Shown: piece after piece, positions 58,625 through 64,000 of the stretch
Numbering within the stretch: position 1 is the stretch's first letter
Layout: each line of letters begins with the position of its first letter
Source of the DNA: Gammaproteobacteria bacterium
Lineage (GTDB): Bacteria; Pseudomonadota; Gammaproteobacteria; Pseudomonadales; Pseudohongiellaceae
DNA: 64,000 nucleotides
Reading direction: 5' to 3'
NCBI GenBank assembly: GCA_009844085.1
Contig: VYCF01000071.1
Coordinates: 1 to 64,000 of the forward strand
The notes under the pieces: generated by a model
Told to the model about the DNA's origin: nothing
The model's database searches: none
The model's input: the letters and a program-made list of their open reading frames with translations, nothing else
Made by a program: the position numbers and the translations under genes

Positions 58625-59430
58625 GGTTTCGGCCCGGCGCCGTGCCGGGAAGGAAAAATCGTCCCGGAAACCATGCGCTGGATGCCGGTGGCATTGCGCA
58701 CAAGCAAGGCGCCGGTCTCATCGACGCCGGACACGCGACCGATGGTTTTCTCGTCACCGACCTGAACGACGACATCCTGCTGGAAATAGCGGTCGAACTT
58801 GTTCCATTCGTCCTGGAAGAAAGCGAATCCCTCGTCCCGAAATATGCCGATGTATTCAAGCAGCCGGTTCAGAATCGCCGGCAGCAGGTGGGGCCAATCC
58901 GGATCGTCCTCGCAGATCGTTGCCAGGTCGACCGCGGGCTTGTCTATATGCTTCATCACTTCGGGCGGAAAACGCAGATTCAGTCCGACTCCCACGACTA
59001 CGTGCCGTTGTTCGTCGGCGCCGTGAGTCTCGACCAGGATTCCGCCCAATTTGCGATTACCGCTGAGCAGATCATTCGGCCATTTCACGCTGAGGCCAAA
59101 TACCTCCAGGTCGCTGAGTCCGGCGCGAAAGGCCAGCGCCACAACGGGACCCAGGGCCAGAATCCGGTCCAGCGGCAGCGGAAGCTCCCGCACCAGGGAG
59201 AAATACAGTCCGGCGCCGCCGGGACTTTGCCATTGATGGCCGCGCCGCCCGCGCCCGGCGGACTGCTCCCGCGCGACGATCAGGCAGTGGCCGAGTTTGC
59301 CGTCCCGCAATCTGCGCAGGGCTTCGTCATTGGTGGAGTCGATCCGGTCGAACTCGTAAATTTCGCCCAAACCCTGCCGCAGGCCGTGCGGCAGGTCTTT
59401 CAACAGTGAATGCAGATCGATTTCCGACAT
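58621..59430 (-). CDS. birA: Biotin-protein ligase without repressor domain
   Basis: The 269-residue ligase attaches biotin to carboxylase carrier proteins. The adenylate-binding loop GRGRRGHQW (residues 59-67), STND and KWPNDLL are intact, and the C-terminal SH3-like domain follows. The DNA-binding winged helix of E. coli BirA is absent: ligase sequence begins about 25 residues from the start. It should therefore not repress biotin genes. CstA is encoded upstream on the same strand. Confidence 0.9.
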   Translation of the reverse strand: MSEIDLHSLLKDLPHGLRQGLGEIYEFDRIDSTNDEALRRLRDGKLGHCLIVAREQSAGRGRRGHQWQSPGGAGLYFSLVRELPLPLDRILALGPVVALAFRAGLSDLEVFGLSVKWPNDLLSGNRKLGGILVETHGADEQRHVVVGVGLNLRFPPEVMKHIDKPAVDLATICEDDPDWPHLLPAILNRLLEYIGIFRDEGFAFFQDEWNKFDRYFQQDVVVQVGDEKTIGRVSGVDETGALLVRNATGIQRMVSGTIFPSRHGAGPKP

Positions 59431-59446
59431 TCAGAACTTGCGTACC

Positions 59447-61159
59447 TCATTCCGCCGATTCTACGGCTTCGTCAGCGGGAAGTTCTTCCCCGCGGCGGAT
59501 TCTTCCTATTACGGAAGCCGCTTCGAGCATGACGACGATGCTTGCCGCCATGACCGCGAGGCTCAGAACGAGCAGCAGCCAGTTACTCGAACGGTAATAG
59601 TCGAACAGGTACCAGAGGCTGGCCCAGAAAGCCACGAATACGATGAAGATCATCGGCGCCAGGGTAAAGATCGACGGCCGCTTCAGCCGCATCAGGTACA
59701 CGGAAAGCACCAGCAGGGTGAGACTCGCGAGTATCTGGTTGGACGCGCCGAAGATCGGCCAGATCAACATGCCGCCATCGCCTGGATACTCGCCGTTGGT
59801 GGCGCCGAAAGCCAGGGTCAGACAGCAGCCCACGGCAACCAGGGTGGAGATGTAGTTGTTCTTGAGAAATCCGATCGAATAGATGTTGCCCCATTCCTGG
59901 ATGATGTAGCGCTGCAAGCGCAGGCCGGCGTCCATCGTGGTGCCGGCGAACAGCACGACCATTACCGCCAGCATGGTTTCGGAAAAAGTGAAGGGGATGC
60001 CCCAGCCCTCGGTGATCAGGGCCGCGCCTCCGGCGATGAAGGCGCTCGCGGCGCCGTCGCCGAAATTGGCGTAAAGCGTGCTCCATTCGACGCTGGTTAC
60101 GGCATACAGCGAGCCGGTCACCGCGGTGATGGTGATCAGCGCCAGCGAACCTTCGCCGAGGGCGCCGAGATAACCGACGAAACGCGCGTCCTTCTCGTTG
60201 TTCAACTGCTTCGAACTCGTGCCCGAAGAAACGATGCCGTGGAATCCCGACAAGGCGCCGCAAGCGATGGTCACAAACAGGATAGGGAACAGCGGCGGCG
60301 TTCCTTCCGCGAGATTCTCGTTGATCATCGGCGCAGTCACGTCGGGCAGGGAGATGAAGACCGCGCTGTACAGCACGATCAGGCCGAGCACGAGTTGTGC
60401 GCCGTTGATGTAGTCCCGCGGCTGCAGCAGCAGCCATACCGGCAGCATTGAGGCGATGCCGGCGTAGATAAACAGGATGACGATCCAGTTGCCGTGGGGT
60501 CCGAGCAGGACGCCGTCCCAGGCGGACTCCGTCTCAATCGGCCACAAGGTGCCCAGGTAGATCGTGAAATACAGGATGCTGACGCCGATCAGGGAAATCA
60601 TGAACAGATTGATCTTGCGCCGGATCAGCACGCCGACTGCAATCGCCACGGGAATCGCGGCCCAGGCAGGTATGATGGAAGTCTCGATATCCACCATTTC
60701 GCCGGCGATGATAGTGCCGAATACGGCATTGACCATCAGCAGCAGCAGGAATATCACCACCATGAACAGGGCGCGGGTGCGGGCGCCGACGACATCTTCC
60801 GACAATGCGCCCATGGAACGTGCGTTATGCCGGTTGCTGGCCCAGAGCGCACCCATGTCGTGCACGCCGGCAAAGAAGATCGAGCCCAGGGTCACCCAGA
60901 TCAGGGCCGGCAGCCAGCCCCAATAGACCGCGATGGCGGGTCCGACGATCGGCGCCGCGCCGGCCACCGCCGTGAAATGCGAACCCCACAGTACATATTT
61001 ATTGGTCGGGACGTAGTCGACCGCATCGTTGAAACGATTGGCGGGCGTGACGTATTCCGGATCCAGCCGGTAGATCTTCTCGGAAATGAAACGGGAATAG
61101 ACGAACCAGCCGAAAGCGAAGCCGGCCAGCCCGAACAGAACGATGAATACCGAAGACAT
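59447..61159 (-). CDS. cstA: CstA-family peptide/pyruvate transporter
   Basis: The 570-residue inner-membrane protein has about 15 helices. The family signature GSHFTAVAGAAPIVGPAIAVYWGW and the later SGFHGIVSSGTSSKQL are clear. CstA proteins import peptides or pyruvate during carbon starvation. The start at 61159 follows GGGGAGAG; the longer ORF to 61222 lacks homology. It is shorter than E. coli CstA (701), as in many marine relatives. Confidence 0.9.
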   Translation of the reverse strand: MSSVFIVLFGLAGFAFGWFVYSRFISEKIYRLDPEYVTPANRFNDAVDYVPTNKYVLWGSHFTAVAGAAPIVGPAIAVYWGWLPALIWVTLGSIFFAGVHDMGALWASNRHNARSMGALSEDVVGARTRALFMVVIFLLLLMVNAVFGTIIAGEMVDIETSIIPAWAAIPVAIAVGVLIRRKINLFMISLIGVSILYFTIYLGTLWPIETESAWDGVLLGPHGNWIVILFIYAGIASMLPVWLLLQPRDYINGAQLVLGLIVLYSAVFISLPDVTAPMINENLAEGTPPLFPILFVTIACGALSGFHGIVSSGTSSKQLNNEKDARFVGYLGALGEGSLALITITAVTGSLYAVTSVEWSTLYANFGDGAASAFIAGGAALITEGWGIPFTFSETMLAVMVVLFAGTTMDAGLRLQRYIIQEWGNIYSIGFLKNNYISTLVAVGCCLTLAFGATNGEYPGDGGMLIWPIFGASNQILASLTLLVLSVYLMRLKRPSIFTLAPMIFIVFVAFWASLWYLFDYYRSSNWLLLVLSLAVMAASIVVMLEAASVIGRIRRGEELPADEAVESAE

Positions 61160-61227
61160 GAAGCGCTCTCCCCAGATGCAGCAAGCCGAAGCATCATAGC
61201 AACATGCCGCCAGACTACACAATCAAA

Positions 61228-61243
61228 GCGGATCGAAGCCACC
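61228..61243 (-). repeat. Solitary outer box of the hairpin repeat family
   Basis: On the minus strand the sequence GGTGGCTTCGATCCG matches the outer flank of R2/R3 and the box at 22830. No hairpin core adjoins it. It lies in the gap between the HupE-like gene and cstA. Confidence 0.45.
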
Positions 61244-61247
61244 AACC

Positions 61248-62633
61248 TCAAGAATTGACCGAACCTGATTCCTGCGCTTCCGATTCGCGCATCTGAGTGA
61301 GTTCGGCGAAACTGAGGACGAGGTTGAGCCGGCGGAACAGTTCGTAGGTGAGCCAGAAGCAGCCGATTACGATGATAAGCAGCATCCCCCAGCGCATGAG
61401 CGCCGCGTAGAACAGATTGTCGAATATCGGCAACTGGAAGGTGAACAGTTGCAACTGGGCGCCTCGGTCGAGCATCCAGTGCCAGGCGCTGTGGGCGAGC
61501 AGGGCCGAGAGCAATATGCAGCCGATGCGCTCGGCGACCAGGTAGCGGAACAGCAGGTTGAGCACCGGAATGACAAGAATCAGGATCAATATCTGCCCGA
61601 GTTCCACGCCGACGTTGAACGCCAGCAGGGACGAGATCAGATGGCCGCCGGCAAATTGCAGGGTCTCGCTGAACAGAAAGGAAAAGCCGAAACCGTGCAC
61701 AAGCCCGAATCCGAACGACACCATCCAGCGTCGCTCCGGTCTGGCGCCAACGATGTTCTCGAAAGCCATGTAGACGATCGAGAGTGCGATCAGCGTCTCG
61801 ATCAGCGGCGGGAACCAGAGCGCCCGCGGCGCCACGCCCATGGAGGAAGCGATCAGGGTGATCGAGTGGGCGATGGTGAACGAAGTGACCACGGGAATCA
61901 GATGCCTGAGACTGCGCACGGGAATCACCAGGCAGAACAGGAACAGCAGGTGGTCTATTCCTTCCAGGATGTGCCAGAAACCCATGACGATGAAGCGCAA
62001 GGCCGCCTGGCGCCAGCGCGGGTCGAGTTCGACCAGGCCCGGATTGCCGAGATAGTTGAACAGTCTTTCGCCGCCGCCGGGCAAGATGAAACGCAGCACC
62101 GTCGTAGTCTGGTCGGACAAGGTGCCGAGTTGCGGATCCACTGAAAAATCGGAATCCTCCGACCCGATGGGGTAGGTCACCAGCACATCGAGCATGCCTT
62201 GGCGCCAGAACAGGTTGACGTCGTCGTCGAGCGGCGGCGAGTGGATGTTCTCCAGCGCGGTTTCGAAGTCGGTGAATGCGCGGCTCGACGGCAGTGACAC
62301 CCGCGTGGCCTCAAGGTACTTCTCGTCGAGTTCCACGCCGTTTTCGTAGAAGTGCAGGGATTCGGTAATGTACACCCGGGCCGCGTCGCGCAAGGCGAAA
62401 TCGGCATCGCTGATCCGCAGATAGCCGGGGCCGCGCAAGGGAAAACTGATCTCGCCGAAGGCTTCCATCGGAATGCGCAGCAGTGCGGTGAGCGTGTTGC
62501 CCTCGGGCTTGGCGAAGGCGTAGACGGTGACCCGGCTCGGTATGTCGTGCGCCGAACCCGCCGCCGGAAACATCAGCAGGCCGGTCAGTATTGCGCCCGC
62601 GGCCAGCAACCGCGCCAATCCGCTGCTTTTCAT
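61248..62633 (-). CDS. HupE/UreJ-family membrane protein
   Basis: The 461-residue protein has a signal peptide (cleavage near SAHD, residue 28), a periplasmic domain of about 190 residues and a C-terminal HupE/UreJ_2 region of about seven helices. The HILEGIDHLLFLFCLV segment and FGFGLVHGFGFSFLF, both histidine-rich, are family hallmarks that may bind a metal. HupE/UreJ proteins are linked to nickel uptake, but no hydrogenase or urease is nearby. It diverges from the NHL protein. Confidence 0.82.
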   Translation of the reverse strand: MKSSGLARLLAAGAILTGLLMFPAAGSAHDIPSRVTVYAFAKPEGNTLTALLRIPMEAFGEISFPLRGPGYLRISDADFALRDAARVYITESLHFYENGVELDEKYLEATRVSLPSSRAFTDFETALENIHSPPLDDDVNLFWRQGMLDVLVTYPIGSEDSDFSVDPQLGTLSDQTTTVLRFILPGGGERLFNYLGNPGLVELDPRWRQAALRFIVMGFWHILEGIDHLLFLFCLVIPVRSLRHLIPVVTSFTIAHSITLIASSMGVAPRALWFPPLIETLIALSIVYMAFENIVGARPERRWMVSFGFGLVHGFGFSFLFSETLQFAGGHLISSLLAFNVGVELGQILILILVIPVLNLLFRYLVAERIGCILLSALLAHSAWHWMLDRGAQLQLFTFQLPIFDNLFYAALMRWGMLLIIVIGCFWLTYELFRRLNLVLSFAELTQMRESEAQESGSVNS

Positions 62634-62680
62634 CGTGCGTCCTCCTGAAATTTTCGCGCCGGGCGATTTTTCGGCGGACT

Positions 62681-62711
62681 AGTATACTGTGCCGAAATGA
62701 GGCAGTATACT
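62681..62711. promoter_or_regulatory. Paired AGTATACT palindromes in divergent promoter
   Basis: Two copies of the 8-bp palindrome AGTATACT lie at 62681-62688 and 62704-62711. With flanking bases they form a 9-bp inverted repeat (AGTATACTG/CAGTATACT) whose centres are 23 bp apart, about two helix turns. They sit in the 128-bp gap between the divergent HupE-like and NHL genes, so they could be an operator for a dimeric regulator. TATACT also resembles a -10 box on each strand, so they may simply be the two promoters. Confidence 0.5.
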
Positions 62712-62761
62712 CGCTCGGACAAGGGCCAAACGGGCCTTCCATTACCAAGAGGAGATCAAGA

Positions 62762-63952
62762 ATGACCAAGATCAAACTGCTGGCCGGAGTTGTCTTGGCA
62801 GCCGCCCTGGTTGCTCTGGGGATCGGTCATAGCTATATGCAGGCTCCCAGCGTTGCCGCCAGCGACGATGTCATGGCGCCGCATTTCCTCGTTGATCCGC
62901 TCTGGCCGAAGCCCCTGCCCAACCACTGGGTGCAAGGCAACACCATCGGCGTGGACGTGGATGAACGGGATCACATCTTCATCGTGCACCGCAACACGGA
63001 ATCCCAGTTCATGCGCATCCAGGAGATCGGCCTCTACGCCGGCGTGGCGGAATGCTGCACACCGGCGCCTCCGATTCTCGAGTTCGACCTCGAAGGCAAC
63101 CTGATCAACGCCTGGGGCGGTCCGATGGAAGGCGCGCCTTACCAATGGCCCGAATCCAATCACGGCATTGAAGTCGCTCCCGACGGCAACGTCTGGATCG
63201 GCGGCAACGGCGGCGGCGACTCCCACGCATTGGTGTTCACGCGGGACGGCCAGTACGTCCGCACGGTCGGCATTCCCGGCCAGGACGCGGACAGCAACAG
63301 CGAAACGCATTACGGCCGCATCGCGGAAATCGCCATCGACGAAGCGGCCGGCGAGGTGTATTTCGCCGACGGCTATACGCACAGGCGCGTCGCCGTGGTC
63401 GATCTCGAAGGCAACTTTCTGCGCTACTGGGGCGCCTACGGCAATCGCCCCGACGACGACGCCGACGTGACCTACACTCCGGGCGTCCCGGGTCCCGACC
63501 AATTCCGCGGCCCGGTCCACTGCGCCGAGCCGTCCAACGACGGGCTGGTCTACGTCTGCGACCGCGGCGCCGACCGCATCCAGGTGTTCCGCACCGACGG
63601 CACCTACGTGCAGGAAGTGATCATCTCGCCCGCCACGCTCGCGCAAGGCTCCACCTGGGATATCGCTTTCTCGCCCGATGACGGGCAGGAGTTCATCTAC
63701 CTGGCCGACGGTCAGAACTTCAAGATCTACATCATCGACCGCGAATCCATGGAAGTGCTGTACACCTTCGGTGACGGCGGCAGGCAGCCCGGGCTGTTTT
63801 TCGCCCCGCACAGCATCGCCACCGACTCCGAGGGCAACATCTACACAACCGAGACCTACGAAGGCAAGCGGGTGCAGAAGTTCCTCTATCAGGGCATGAG
63901 GCCGGTTACAGTCACCGACCGCGCCCCGACCTGGCCGCCCGACGAACTGTAA
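62762..63952 (+). CDS. NHL-repeat beta-propeller protein, secreted or anchored
   Basis: The 396-residue protein has a hydrophobic N-terminus (residues 6-24) acting as a signal or anchor, and then NHL-type propeller blades. Clear ones are NHGIEVAPDGNVWIGGNGG, GRIAEIAIDEAAGEVYFADG, VYVCDRGADRIQVF and HSIATDSEGNIYTTETYEG. The fold resembles peptidyl-alpha-hydroxyglycine lyase-like proteins, but function is unknown. AGGAG precedes the ATG at 62762. The family is common in uncultivated marine bacteria. A terminator follows. Confidence 0.8.
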   Translation: MTKIKLLAGVVLAAALVALGIGHSYMQAPSVAASDDVMAPHFLVDPLWPKPLPNHWVQGNTIGVDVDERDHIFIVHRNTESQFMRIQEIGLYAGVAECCTPAPPILEFDLEGNLINAWGGPMEGAPYQWPESNHGIEVAPDGNVWIGGNGGGDSHALVFTRDGQYVRTVGIPGQDADSNSETHYGRIAEIAIDEAAGEVYFADGYTHRRVAVVDLEGNFLRYWGAYGNRPDDDADVTYTPGVPGPDQFRGPVHCAEPSNDGLVYVCDRGADRIQVFRTDGTYVQEVIISPATLAQGSTWDIAFSPDDGQEFIYLADGQNFKIYIIDRESMEVLYTFGDGGRQPGLFFAPHSIATDSEGNIYTTETYEGKRVQKFLYQGMRPVTVTDRAPTWPPDEL

Positions 63953-63973
63953 GCGTCTCCGGACCGTACAAAA

Positions 63974-64000
63974 AAAGCCGCATCTACCCGATGCGGCTTT
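63974..64000 (+). terminator. Rho-independent terminator
   Basis: A 10-bp perfect stem AAAGCCGCAT/ATGCGGCTTT with a 7-nt loop lies 21 bp after the NHL gene stop. The T-tract runs to the window edge; the A-tract on the left would serve the opposite strand, so it may be bidirectional. Confidence 0.85.

Overview
The window reads as a chromosomal segment of a gammaproteobacterium with GC-rich genes. Gene order follows Pseudomonas-type chromosomes in two blocks. One is gatB-gatA-gatC / mreB-mreC-mreD-yhdP-nitrilase (31-34 kb back to 23.5 kb). The other is birA-coaX-SPOR-like gene-tRNA-Tyr/Gly/Thr-tuf-tRNA-Trp-secE-nusG-rplKAJL-rpoBC, followed by rpsL-rpsG-fusA-tuf (59 kb down to 35 kb, minus strand). 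The species cannot be named from sequence alone; an uncultivated marine or host-associated lineage is a guess.

Layout. 0.2-6.6 kb: minus-strand operon for a molybdenum hydroxylase of the aerobic CO dehydrogenase family (coxG-S-L-M-D-E order, form II-type active-site loop). It is divergent from a thiamine-diphosphate enzyme. 8-19 kb: mostly single metabolic and envelope genes (sodium:solute symporter, TIM-barrel hydrolase, thioesterase, MFS carrier, YceI, a SelD fused to a flavin oxidoreductase, TPR protein, lipoprotein peptidase, glutaminyl cyclase, HinT). 19-22.7 kb: mtnA faces a fused class II aldolase/short-chain dehydrogenase coupled to an orphan exbD. 22.8-31 kb: TetR regulator, nitrilase-family amidase, YhdP and the MreBCD shape genes. 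31-34.8 kb: GatCAB amidotransferase. 34.9-39.3 kb: tuf, fusA, rpsG, rpsL. 39.5-43 kb: a short accessory island, partly AT-rich. 43.3-57.4 kb: RNA polymerase, ribosomal proteins, nusG, secE, second tuf and four tRNAs. 57.4-64 kb: coaX, birA, CstA, a HupE-like membrane protein and an NHL-propeller protein.

Most unusual points. (1) nusG is extended in frame by a second, divergent NGN domain, so the protein reads NGN-NGN-KOW. (2) Four copies of a ~110-145 bp hairpin element sit around the translation/transcription genes. Their core is conserved and folds into two small hairpins, while the 16-18 bp arms differ completely between copies yet pair perfectly within each copy. (3) The island between rpoC and rpsL is bracketed by two inverted copies of this element. 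It carries a caspase/CHAT-like protease candidate with a His-Cys pair. (4) mreC and the aldolase-dehydrogenase appear to begin at non-canonical start codons (ATC, CTG).

Limits: all assignments come from reading translated sequence and motifs. No database search, alignment program or folding program was run.
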